The notes under the pieces are model-generated. The model did no database searches and was not told the DNA's origin. It saw only the letters and a list, made by a program, of their open reading frames with translations. Shown in pieces: positions 8,323-15,593 of a stretch of DNA of 64,000 nt. Every line of letters starts with the position of its first letter. The stretch's first letter is position 1. The position numbers and the translations under genes are program-made. Source of the DNA: Actinomycetota bacterium (GTDB lineage Bacteria; Actinomycetota; CADDZG01; JAHWKV01; JAOPZY01); NCBI GenBank assembly GCA_035765775.1, contig DASTWV010000017.1, positions 1 through 64,000 of the forward strand. Direction: 5' to 3'.

Positions 8323-9075
8323 TCAGCGCTGCAGGTGCTGGCGGAGCGTCGAGCGGAGCAGGAGGCCCTTCAGGCGGGAGGAGAGCTTGGCGAGGTCGGA
8401 CAGCGACTGGACGGCCCGGCGCCGGCTGTCGTTGGACCCGCCCCGGGGCACGACCGCCTGCTCGAACAGACCCGCCTCCCGCTCGGCGAAGTGCCGGTAC
8501 ATGCGCAGGTGGCGGGGCTCGATGCCCACTTTGGCGAAGTCCCGGGCGATCTTGGCGATCATCAGGTCGTCTTCGTCGTAGAAGACGCTCCCCTCCAGCG
8601 GATGGGCGTCGATCAGCCCGTATTCCTGCAACTCCTTCAGCTGCTCGGTGGCCAGGCCGCTGGCCGCCGCCAGCTCATCGAGGCTCAGGTGGAGCCCGCC
8701 GACGGGCGTGTCGAGGTCGTCCTCGGGTGCGTAGGGCACGGTGCTGGGCGCCGGCGTCCCGCTGGCGTCGGTCCCGGTACTGTCCGCCCGAGCCGGAGCG
8801 GGGGCCGCCGGGGCTTCGGCACCATCCGCCTCGAACTGCTCGAGCTTGCGCCGGATGATCTTGAGCGGCATGAAGTTGTCGCGCTGCAGGCGCAGGATGT
8901 ACCGCAGGCGGGCAAGGTCCTGTTGGTAGAACTTGCGGTAGCCCGAGGGCGTGCGCTCCGGCTCGATGAGCCCCTCCGCCTCCAGGAAGCGGATCTTGGA
9001 GACGGTCACCTCGGGGAACTCCTCGCGCAGGGACTTGAGCACGTCCCCGATGCTCATGAAGGGGCGGACGCTCAC
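8323..9075 (-). CDS. ftsR: MerR-family regulator FtsR-like (Rv1828 type)
   Basis: 250 residues. The N-terminal MerR helix-turn-helix (residues 6-80) contains SIGDVLKSLREEFPEVTVSK and RTPSGYRKFYQQDLARLRYI. A Pro/Ala-rich linker of about 50 residues leads to a second helical domain with LSLDELAAASGLATEQLKEL and FYDEDDLMIAKIARDFAKVG. This layout is that of FtsR of Corynebacterium and Rv1828, reported to activate ftsZ expression. The GTG start overlaps the FHA gene stop (GTGA), so the phosphopeptide-binding FHA protein and this regulator are translationally coupled, as in other actinobacteria. Confidence 0.88.
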   Translation of the reverse strand: MSVRPFMSIGDVLKSLREEFPEVTVSKIRFLEAEGLIEPERTPSGYRKFYQQDLARLRYILRLQRDNFMPLKIIRRKLEQFEADGAEAPAAPAPARADSTGTDASGTPAPSTVPYAPEDDLDTPVGGLHLSLDELAAASGLATEQLKELQEYGLIDAHPLEGSVFYDEDDLMIAKIARDFAKVGIEPRHLRMYRHFAEREAGLFEQAVVPRGGSNDSRRRAVQSLSDLAKLSSRLKGLLLRSTLRQHLQR

Positions 9076-9581
9076 GCTCGCGGCGGGCCTCCGGTGAAGA
9101 AGACGAGCTTGAACTTCCCGATCTGGATCTCGTCGCCGCTGGCCAGCGGCGTGGTGTCCACCCGGTGACGGTTCACGAAGGTCCCGTTGAGGCTCCCGAC
9201 GTCCTCCAACTGGAACGCACCGTCCTTGCGCCGGATCTCGGCGTGGCGCCGTGACACGGTCACGTCATCCAGGAAGATGTCACTGGAAGGATTCCGGCCG
9301 CAGGTCACGACGTCTTTGTCCAGGAAGAACTTCGTCCCGGCGTTCGGCCCGCGCCGGACGACGATGATGGCCCGGCCCTCCTCAAGTTCGTCGATCGGGA
9401 CGGAGAACTCCTCCTCACCGTCACCTTCGGTCTCGAGGTTGAAGGTGACAGTGGTGTCCTCACCCCCCTCTTGGCCCGGGGCGGAGCGGCCGCCGGCGGC
9501 GTCCGGTCGTAACGGGGCCCCGCAGGTGCCGCAGAAATTCGCGCCTTCTGGGTTGCGGTTCCCGCAATTCGTACAGAACAT
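9072..9581 (-). CDS. Zinc-ribbon and FHA domain protein (GarA/OdhI-like)
   Basis: 169 residues. An N-terminal zinc ribbon (CTNCG and CGTCG, Cys 3, 6, 17, 20) is followed by an acidic linker and a C-terminal FHA domain (about 70-165) with the phosphothreonine-binding CGRNPSSDIFLDDVTVSRRH and GSLNGTFVN. GarA and OdhI bind and inhibit 2-oxoglutarate dehydrogenase and glutamate dehydrogenase until kinases such as PknB or PknG phosphorylate an ETTS motif; here GGEDTTVTF (41-47) sits at the matching place. Mycobacterial GarA lacks the zinc ribbon. ATG with GAGAGG upstream. The regulatory role is inferred from homology. Confidence 0.85.
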   Translation of the reverse strand: MFCTNCGNRNPEGANFCGTCGAPLRPDAAGGRSAPGQEGGEDTTVTFNLETEGDGEEEFSVPIDELEEGRAIIVVRRGPNAGTKFFLDKDVVTCGRNPSSDIFLDDVTVSRRHAEIRRKDGAFQLEDVGSLNGTFVNRHRVDTTPLASGDEIQIGKFKLVFFTGGPPRA

Positions 9582-9610
9582 TGCCTCTCCTCGCCCGAGT
9601 ATTCGACGCT

Positions 9611-9646
9611 CGCCTGAATCTAAACCATACCTAGAGGGTTGTGCAA
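9611..9646 (-). promoter_or_regulatory. Promoter of the FHA-ftsR-hpt operon
   Basis: Minus-strand -35 TTGCAC (9641-9646), a 17-base spacer and -10 TTAGAT (9618-9623). Transcription would start near 9611, giving a 5' untranslated region of about 30 bases before the ATG at 9581. Confidence 0.5.
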
Positions 9647-9735
9647 CGACCGACATCAGCCCTGGTGTGTACCCCGCTGTCCCGCGTGCAACCTCCCTTC
9701 GATCGGGCGGGCTGGGCGACGGCTCGCCCGGGTCC

Positions 9736-10506
9736 TCAGGGCGGAGAAGGACCGTACTCGTCCGGCTCCGGAGACCGTACCGTGGCCGGCCCACCCCAGA
9801 GACTCCCGAACCCATCCCGCACTGCTCGGGCCAGATCTTGCCATGTCGTGCCCGGCCTGACATGGTCCAGGCAGGTGGACCGCTCGTCCGGCATGCTCCC
9901 GAGCAGGGTGGCGGTGCGGGCTCGCTGGTCGGCGATCGGCAGCGACCCGTGCTGCAGGAACCACCCGCCCCGGCGCACCTGGGCGCTGCCGCAGATCTTC
10001 CGCCCGGCCACGGACAGGTCGGCCCCGGTGGGCACGGCGAAGCAGTCGAGCGGCCGCCCGGCAGCCTCGTGGTCCGCGACGCCGGCGTCGACCCCCAGCG
10101 TGGCGAGACCCGCGGACAACGCCTGGGCGATCCACCCGTACGCCTCCCGGACGCTGCGCCCGCCGTCGGGCGCGACCACCGAATAGGTCACGTCCCCGTC
10201 GTGCAGGACGCACCCGCCTCCCGTCGGGCGGCGCACCACCGCCACCCCTGCCTCCCGGCACCGGGCTGCGATCTCCCCGGGCAGGTCAGTGTGCACCCCG
10301 ATGCTGAGCGTGGGCCGGGCCCAGGCGTAGACCCGCACGACGGCCTCGCGCCGCTGCCGGGCGAGGGAGGCGGCCAGCACAGCGGCATCGAGCGCCATCG
10401 TCGCGTCCGGCTCCAGCAGCCCGGCCTCCAGCAGGCACCACCCCCCGGGGGGCGCGCCCGGGCCGCTAGCCCTCGTCGAGGCTGGCGACGAGAGTCTCGT
10501 AGTCAC
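9736..10506 (-). CDS. Lipoate/octanoate transferase (LipM/LplA family)
   Basis: 256 residues of the BPL/LPL_A/LipB fold. RRPTGGGCVLHDGDVTYSVV (92-111) is the substrate loop. Cys155 in DCFAVPTGADL corresponds to the catalytic cysteine of octanoyltransferase LipM, and Lys170 in GRKICGSAQ is the conserved lysine, with LQHGSL following. LipM moves octanoate from ACP to the lipoyl domain of GcvH, and gcvH is directly upstream, so lipoylation of the neighbouring H protein is the obvious role. A lipoate-protein ligase is the alternative. The GTG start overlaps gcvH by 41 bases; the next start (ATG 10398) would cut into the conserved N terminus. Confidence 0.8.
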   Translation of the reverse strand: MTTRLSSPASTRASGPGAPPGGWCLLEAGLLEPDATMALDAAVLAASLARQRREAVVRVYAWARPTLSIGVHTDLPGEIAARCREAGVAVVRRPTGGGCVLHDGDVTYSVVAPDGGRSVREAYGWIAQALSAGLATLGVDAGVADHEAAGRPLDCFAVPTGADLSVAGRKICGSAQVRRGGWFLQHGSLPIADQRARTATLLGSMPDERSTCLDHVRPGTTWQDLARAVRDGFGSLWGGPATVRSPEPDEYGPSPP

Positions 10507-10861
10507 CGGCGCTGAGCAGCTGGTTGACCGCGTCCGGATCGGAGACCCGGATGACGGCGAGCCACCCGTCGCCGTAGGGGTCCTGGTTCACGGCGGCGGG
10601 GTTCTCCCGGCATTCGGCGTTGACCTCCTCGACGGTGCCGCTCACCGGGGCGAAGACGTCGGACACCGACTTGGTGGACTCGACCTCCCCCATCGGGTCG
10701 CCGGCCGTGACCTCGGCCCCCTCGGCGGGGAGCTCCAGGTAGACGACGTCGCCCAGGCGCTCCTGGGCGAAATCGGTGATCCCGATCCTGCAGAGCCCGG
10801 CTTCGACGCGTACCCACTCGTGCTCGGTGGTGTAGCGGAGGTCGGGGGGGATGGCTGACAT
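10466..10861 (-). CDS. gcvH: Glycine cleavage system H protein
   Basis: 131 residues, normal for the family. It carries the lipoyl arm that shuttles the aminomethyl group between P, T and L proteins. Lys64 in GEVESTKSVSDVFAP is the lipoylated lysine; YTTEHEWVRVE near the start and NPAAVNQDPYGDGWL near the end are signature segments. It starts at an ATG with an ideal AAGGAGG ribosome binding site. Unlike in many bacteria it is separated from gcvT-gcvPA-gcvPB by six genes, the same split arrangement as in Mycobacterium (gcvH near garA, gcvB apart). Confidence 0.97.
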   Translation of the reverse strand: MSAIPPDLRYTTEHEWVRVEAGLCRIGITDFAQERLGDVVYLELPAEGAEVTAGDPMGEVESTKSVSDVFAPVSGTVEEVNAECRENPAAVNQDPYGDGWLAVIRVSDPDAVNQLLSAGDYETLVASLDEG

Positions 10862-10931
10862 GGATCCTCCTTCGTGGCGGGCTGCGATCGGGCCGGCGGG
10901 TTGTGGCGGCGTGCCGGAAGGGTAGCGAACC

Positions 10932-11573
10932 TTAGCGGCTTCCGCCGCCTGTCTGGGCCTGGCCAGTCCCGCCCGCCCGCGCCGCCCCGCGCCGGATCTC
11001 GGTGGCGTACAGGTACCCGGCCGCCCAGTAGAGCGCCGCGCCGAGGATCAGGAACACCAGCGCGGTGTCGTGCACCCCGGCCGCCGCCGAGCGCTCGCCG
11101 TGCACCCCGCTCACCTTCATGACTGCCCCCAGGGCGGCGAACCCGAAGCCGACGAAGATCGATGCGGTTGCCCGCTTGCCGGTCCGGTTCACCGGCAGCC
11201 GGGGGATCCCCTTCTTCTCGAGGGCCAGGAACGCCGCCATGATGATGACGTCCCGGGCGATGATGAACCCGGACAGGATCCAAGGCACGGTGCCCCTGGC
11301 CCCGAACGCGACGAGAACGGCGATAATGACCAGCCGGTCGGCGAGCGGATCGAGCAGCTTGCCCAGGTTGGAGACCTGGCCGGTCGCCCGGGCGACGAAC
11401 CCGTCGAGGAAGTCGCTGACGCCCACCACGACGAGGATGACCGTGGCGGCGAGGACGTGGCCGCTCAGGTACACCCACAGGAACACCGGGAGCGCCAGGA
11501 GCCGTGCGAACGAGATGAGGTTGGGGATGGTGAAGACCCGGTCGAGCACGACCTCCCCGGGGGGATCCGCCAC
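10932..11573 (-). CDS. pgsA: CDP-alcohol phosphatidyltransferase (phosphatidylglycerophosphate synthase type)
   Basis: 213 residues, an integral membrane enzyme with several hydrophobic helices (roughly 15-40, 42-60, 85-105, 130-150, 165-190). The CDP-alcohol signature D-G-x2-A-R-x8-G-x3-D-x3-D is complete in DFLDGFVARATGQVSNLGK plus LLDPLADR (Asp 54, 57, 75, 79). It joins glycerol-3-phosphate or a similar alcohol to CDP-diacylglycerol. The GTG start has AGGAGG upstream. Its place ahead of gcvH parallels pgsA2 in Mycobacterium. The exact alcohol substrate cannot be read from sequence. Confidence 0.85.
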   Translation of the reverse strand: MADPPGEVVLDRVFTIPNLISFARLLALPVFLWVYLSGHVLAATVILVVVGVSDFLDGFVARATGQVSNLGKLLDPLADRLVIIAVLVAFGARGTVPWILSGFIIARDVIIMAAFLALEKKGIPRLPVNRTGKRATASIFVGFGFAALGAVMKVSGVHGERSAAAGVHDTALVFLILGAALYWAAGYLYATEIRRGAARAGGTGQAQTGGGSR

Positions 11574-11636
11574 AGCGCCTCCTGTTGGGTCGGGCGGCCC
11601 TTGGGCGGGCGCCCGAGCGACGATGATATAGGCAAG

Positions 11637-12506
11637 GTGCGCAGCGTCGAAGGGTTCGTCTGGCACAGCGAGCGGCGGGTGCTCACCGCCGGCGGGCGCG
11701 CGCGGGTGTACCGCCTCTACCGGCCCCGGGGCCTGTCCCGGGGCAACCGGGTGCCCCTCGTGATGGTGCTGCACGGCGGCTTCGGGTCCGGGGCGCAGGC
11801 CGAGTACGCCTACCGGTGGAACGACCTCGCCGACGTGCACGGCTTCGTCCTGTGCTACCCGGACGGCCTCGGCCACTCGTGGAACGCCGGCACGTGCTGC
11901 GGGCCGGCGGTGCGGGAGGGGGTGGACGACGTGGCCTTCCTGGCCGCCGTGCTGGAGGAGGCGGGTGCCACCGAGGGGGTCGATCCCCGCCGGGTGTACG
12001 CCGCCGGCATCTCCAACGGGGCGATGATGGCCTACCGCCTGGGGTGCGACCTCCCCGGGCGCCTGGCGGCGATCGGCTCGGTGGCCGGGACCATGGTGTG
12101 CGAGTGCCGCCGGCCGGCGCCCATCTCGGTCCTGGCGATCCACGGCCTGGAGGATGCCAACCTCCCCTTCGGGGGCGGCATCGGGGCGAAGGCCTTCGAG
12201 CCCACGCCCCGGCCCCCGGTGCTCTCGGTCATGGACGTCTGGCGCCAGGCCGGCCGCTGCGGTCCCCCCCGGGTGATCGAGGCGCCCCCGGTGCGCACCG
12301 AGAGCTGGTCGGGTCCGAACGGCATCGAGGTGCGCCTGACCACCATCGCCGGCGCCGGCCACCAGTGGCCCGGCGGCCGCCCCCCGGCACCCCGGGTGGC
12401 CCGGGCGCTGCGGCTGGACCCGCCCAGCCCGGCGCTGGATGCCACCGCGGTGCTGTGGGACTTCTTCGCCGCCCATCCGCGTCTGGAGGCGCCGGCCGGC
12501 CGGTAG
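11637..12506 (+). CDS. PHB depolymerase/feruloyl esterase-like alpha/beta hydrolase
   Basis: 289 residues of the LpqC/PHB-depolymerase esterase family. The oxyanion region PLVMVLHGGFGSG, the nucleophile elbow AAGISNGAMMAY and a C-terminal GAGHQWPGG histidine complete the catalytic layout. No signal peptide is seen, although many relatives are secreted. Start GTG at 11637: there is no ribosome binding site, and GATATA (11625-11630) lies six bases upstream, so the mRNA may be leaderless. It is divergent from pgsA with 63 bases between them and is followed by thioredoxin on the same strand. Confidence 0.8.
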   Translation: MRSVEGFVWHSERRVLTAGGRARVYRLYRPRGLSRGNRVPLVMVLHGGFGSGAQAEYAYRWNDLADVHGFVLCYPDGLGHSWNAGTCCGPAVREGVDDVAFLAAVLEEAGATEGVDPRRVYAAGISNGAMMAYRLGCDLPGRLAAIGSVAGTMVCECRRPAPISVLAIHGLEDANLPFGGGIGAKAFEPTPRPPVLSVMDVWRQAGRCGPPRVIEAPPVRTESWSGPNGIEVRLTTIAGAGHQWPGGRPPAPRVARALRLDPPSPALDATAVLWDFFAAHPRLEAPAGR

Positions 12507-12551
12507 CGCGGAGTGGCGCCCGGGGCCGCAATGGGCGAGGATCAGGAAGCG

Positions 12552-12935
12552 ATGGCCACCGTCAACCTCACCGGCGACTCCTTCTGGGACACCGTCCGGG
12601 CCAACAGCATCGTCCTGGTGGACTTCTGGGCCGAATGGTGCGGGCCGTGCAAGCGTTTCGCCCCGGTCTTCGAGCGGGTGTCGGAGCAGCATCCCGACAT
12701 CGTGTTCGGCAAGGTCGACACCGAGGCGGAGCCGGCGCTGTCCGCCTCCGCCCGCATCCTCTCCATCCCCACGCTGTTCGTGTTCCGGGAGGGCATCTGC
12801 CTGCTCGCCCAGCCCGGGGCGATGCCCGAGGGCGCCCTGACCGAGCTCATCGACCGCATCCGGGGCATCGACATGGACGACCTGCGCCGCCGGATCGCCG
12901 AGGAGGACGCCGCCCCGCAGACCCCCCGGGGCTGA
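12552..12935 (+). CDS. trxA: Thioredoxin
   Basis: 127 residues. Active site WCGPC with redox cysteines 30 and 33 inside VLVDFWAEWCGPCKRFAPVF, and the cis-proline loop SIPTLFVF near residue 75. A general cytosolic disulfide reductase. The ATG at 12552 has AGGA just upstream; an earlier start at 12513 would add 13 unconserved residues. The C-terminal 25 residues are an acidic extension beyond the usual thioredoxin length. It probably shares a transcript with the esterase 45 bases upstream. Confidence 0.9.
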   Translation: MATVNLTGDSFWDTVRANSIVLVDFWAEWCGPCKRFAPVFERVSEQHPDIVFGKVDTEAEPALSASARILSIPTLFVFREGICLLAQPGAMPEGALTELIDRIRGIDMDDLRRRIAEEDAAPQTPRG

Positions 12936-12977
12936 GGCACCGCACGGGTAGGGCGGGGCCGAGCCGAGGTCGATGTC

Positions 12978-13015
12978 GGGGACTTTTGTCCCGGATCGTG
13001 GGACTAAAGTCCCCC
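12978..13015. repeat. Double-palindrome intergenic repeat, copy 1
   Basis: GGGACTTTTGTCCC, seven bases, then GGGACTAAAGTCCC. Each half forms a hairpin, and the two halves are also nearly complementary to each other. It lies between the convergent thioredoxin and UvrA-like genes, where it could act as a bidirectional terminator, and is followed by AGTTCGCC. Near-identical copies occur at 50732 and 53121. Confidence 0.8.
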
Positions 13016-13049
13016 AGTTCGCCTCGTCGCACCCTTGCCGGGCCGGTCG

Positions 13050-15395
13050 TCAGCCGGTGTACGCCGCCAGGTGCTCGCCGGTCAGCGTGTTGGGGGCCGC
13101 AACCAACGCTGCGGGCGTCCCGGTGAACACCACGCGCCCGCCGTCATGGCCCGCGCCCGGGCCGAGGTCGATGATCCAGTCGGCGTGGGCGATCACCGCC
13201 AGGTGGTGCTCGATCACGATGACTGATTTGCCGGAGTCCACCAGCCGGTCGAGCAACGCGAGCAGCTGCTCGACATCGGCCAGGTGCAGGCCGCTGGTCG
13301 GCTCGTCGAGCACGTAGATGCCGCCGTCGGTGGCCATCTGGATCGCCAACTTCAGGCGCTGGCGCTCCCCGCCTGACAGGGTCGTCAGGGGCTGGCCGAT
13401 CCGCAGGTAGCCCAAGCCGACGTCGCCCAGGCGCTCCAGGATCTTGCGGGCGGCCGGGGTCTTCGCCGGCCCGGCACCGAAGAATGCATCTGCCTCGCTG
13501 ACCGACATGGCGAGCACCTCGCTGATGTCCCGCCCGGCCAGCCTGTACTCCAGCACGCTGGCATCGAAGCGCTTGCCCTCGCACTCCTCGCACACGGTCG
13601 CCACGGTGGCCATCACGGCGAGGTCGGTGTAGATGACACCGTTGCCGGCGCAGTTGGGGCACGCCCCCTCGGAGTTCGCACTGAAGAGGCCCGCCTTGAC
13701 GCCGTTCGCCTTGGCGAACGCATTCCGGATCGGGTCGAGGAGCCCGGAGTAGGTGGCCGGGTTGCTGCGCCGGGAGCCGCGGATCGGGGTCTGGTCGATC
13801 GATACCACCCCGGCTCGCTTCGGGATGGAGCCGTGGATGAGCGAGCTCTTGCCGGAACCGGCCACGCCGGTCACGACACAGAGCACGCCCAGGGGGATGT
13901 CCACGTCCACGTCGTGCAGGTTGTGCCGGCTGGCATGGCGGACCTCGAGCTTCCCCGTCGGTGCCCGGGGTTCCTGCTTGAGCCGGGCCCGGTAGCTGAG
14001 GTGCCGGCCGGTGAGGGTGGCGCTGGCCCGCAGACCGTCGACCGGCCCGGCGTAGCACACGGTGCCGCCCTGCTCGCCGGCGCCGGGGCCGAGGTCGACG
14101 ACGTGGTCGGCAATGGCGATCACATCCGGCTTGTGCTCGACGACGAGGACGGTGTTGCCCTTGTCCCGCAACGCCACCAGCAGCCGGTTCATGCGCTGGA
14201 TGTCGTGGGGATGCAGGCCGACGGTGGGCTCGTCGAAGACGTAGGTGACGTCGGTCAGGGACGAGCCCAGGTGGCGGATCATCTTGACCCGCTGCGCCTC
14301 GCCGCCGGACAGGGTGCCCGAGGGCCGCTCGAGCGAGAGGTACCCCAGACCGATCTCGACGAATGAGTCGATGATCTGGCGCAGGGAACTGAGCAGGGGC
14401 GCCACGGACGGCTCGTCGAGGGCCGCCACCCACCCGGCCAGGTCGCTGATCTGCATGGCGCACGCATCGGCGATGTTGATCTCCCCGATGCGCGACGACC
14501 GGGCCGCCTCGCTCAGCCGGGTACCGCCGCAGTCGGGGCAGGCGGTGAAGGTGGCCACCCGGTCCACGAAGGCCCGGATGTGAGGCTGCATCCCCTCCCG
14601 GTCCTTGGAGAGCATCGACTTCTGGACCCGGAGGACCAGCCCCTCATACGTCATGTTGATGCCCTCGATCTTCATCCGGACCGGCTCGTGGTGGAGGAAG
14701 TCGTGCAGCTCCTGGGCGGTGAAGTCCCGGATGGGCTTGTGGGGATCGAAGAAGCCCGATGAGGCGTAGAGCCGGTAGTTCCAGCCGCCCGTCGTGTAGC
14801 CCGGGATGTCCAGCGCACCCTCGGCGAGCGACTTGGTGTCGTCGTAGAGCTCGGTGAGGTCGATGTCGGAGACGCTGCCCCGCCCTTCGCACCGGGGGCA
14901 CATGCCACCCGTGCGGGTGAAGGACACGTGCTCGGTCTTGGCGCTGCCCCGCTCCACCGTCATCGCCCCGCTGGCCCGCACCGAGGGGACGTTGAAGGAG
15001 TACGCCTGCGGCGAGCCGATGTGCGGCTGCCCGAGGCGGCTGAAGAGGATGCGCAGCATCGCGTTGGCGTCGGTGGCGGTGCCGACCGTGGACCGGGGGT
15101 CGGCGCCCATCCGCTGCTGGTCGACGATGATCGCCGTGGTGAGCCCTTCGAGGACATCGACGTCCGGCCGGGCCAGGTTCGGCATGAAGCCCTGCACGAA
15201 CGCGCTGTAGGTCTCGTTGATGAGGCGCTGCGACTCGGCGGCGATGGTGCTGAACACCAGCGAGCTCTTGCCGGAGCCGGAAACGCCGGTGAAGACCGTC
15301 AGCCGGCGCTTGGGCAGCTCGACGCTCAGGTTCTTGAGGTTGTTCTCCCGGGCGCCCTGCACCCGGATGACGTCGTGGCGGTCAGCGGGGTCCAC
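13050..15395 (-). CDS. UvrA-like ABC ATPase (DrrC/UvrA2 type)
   Basis: 781 residues, clearly shorter than true UvrA (about 940). Two ABC modules: Walker A GVSGSGKSSLVF near residue 37 and GVAGSGKSSLI near 520; signatures LSGGEAQRVKMI and LSGGERQRLKLA; zinc-type cysteine pairs CPRCEGRG, CPDCGGTR, CPNCAGNG and CEECEGKR. The length matches the UvrA-like group that includes DrrC, a daunorubicin self-resistance protein, so protection of DNA from an intercalating or alkylating agent is possible; the substrate is unknown. The GTG start at 15395 is the first in-frame start after tRNA-Pro; the open frame runs on through the tRNA gene, which cannot be coding. Confidence 0.85.
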   Translation of the reverse strand: MDPADRHDVIRVQGARENNLKNLSVELPKRRLTVFTGVSGSGKSSLVFSTIAAESQRLINETYSAFVQGFMPNLARPDVDVLEGLTTAIIVDQQRMGADPRSTVGTATDANAMLRILFSRLGQPHIGSPQAYSFNVPSVRASGAMTVERGSAKTEHVSFTRTGGMCPRCEGRGSVSDIDLTELYDDTKSLAEGALDIPGYTTGGWNYRLYASSGFFDPHKPIRDFTAQELHDFLHHEPVRMKIEGINMTYEGLVLRVQKSMLSKDREGMQPHIRAFVDRVATFTACPDCGGTRLSEAARSSRIGEINIADACAMQISDLAGWVAALDEPSVAPLLSSLRQIIDSFVEIGLGYLSLERPSGTLSGGEAQRVKMIRHLGSSLTDVTYVFDEPTVGLHPHDIQRMNRLLVALRDKGNTVLVVEHKPDVIAIADHVVDLGPGAGEQGGTVCYAGPVDGLRASATLTGRHLSYRARLKQEPRAPTGKLEVRHASRHNLHDVDVDIPLGVLCVVTGVAGSGKSSLIHGSIPKRAGVVSIDQTPIRGSRRSNPATYSGLLDPIRNAFAKANGVKAGLFSANSEGACPNCAGNGVIYTDLAVMATVATVCEECEGKRFDASVLEYRLAGRDISEVLAMSVSEADAFFGAGPAKTPAARKILERLGDVGLGYLRIGQPLTTLSGGERQRLKLAIQMATDGGIYVLDEPTSGLHLADVEQLLALLDRLVDSGKSVIVIEHHLAVIAHADWIIDLGPGAGHDGGRVVFTGTPAALVAAPNTLTGEHLAAYTG

Positions 15396-15474
15396 TCGGG
15401 GCAGGGTAACCGCTCCCGGTGCGCCGGGGCGCAGAACCCCGGTCCCGACGTGGCCGAACAGGTGCTCTTCTCGG

Positions 15475-15548
<74 letters not shown>

Positions 15549-15593
15549 AGGGCCCAATCCTACCGCCCGGGAGTCGCCGGCTCCCGGCTCGGC

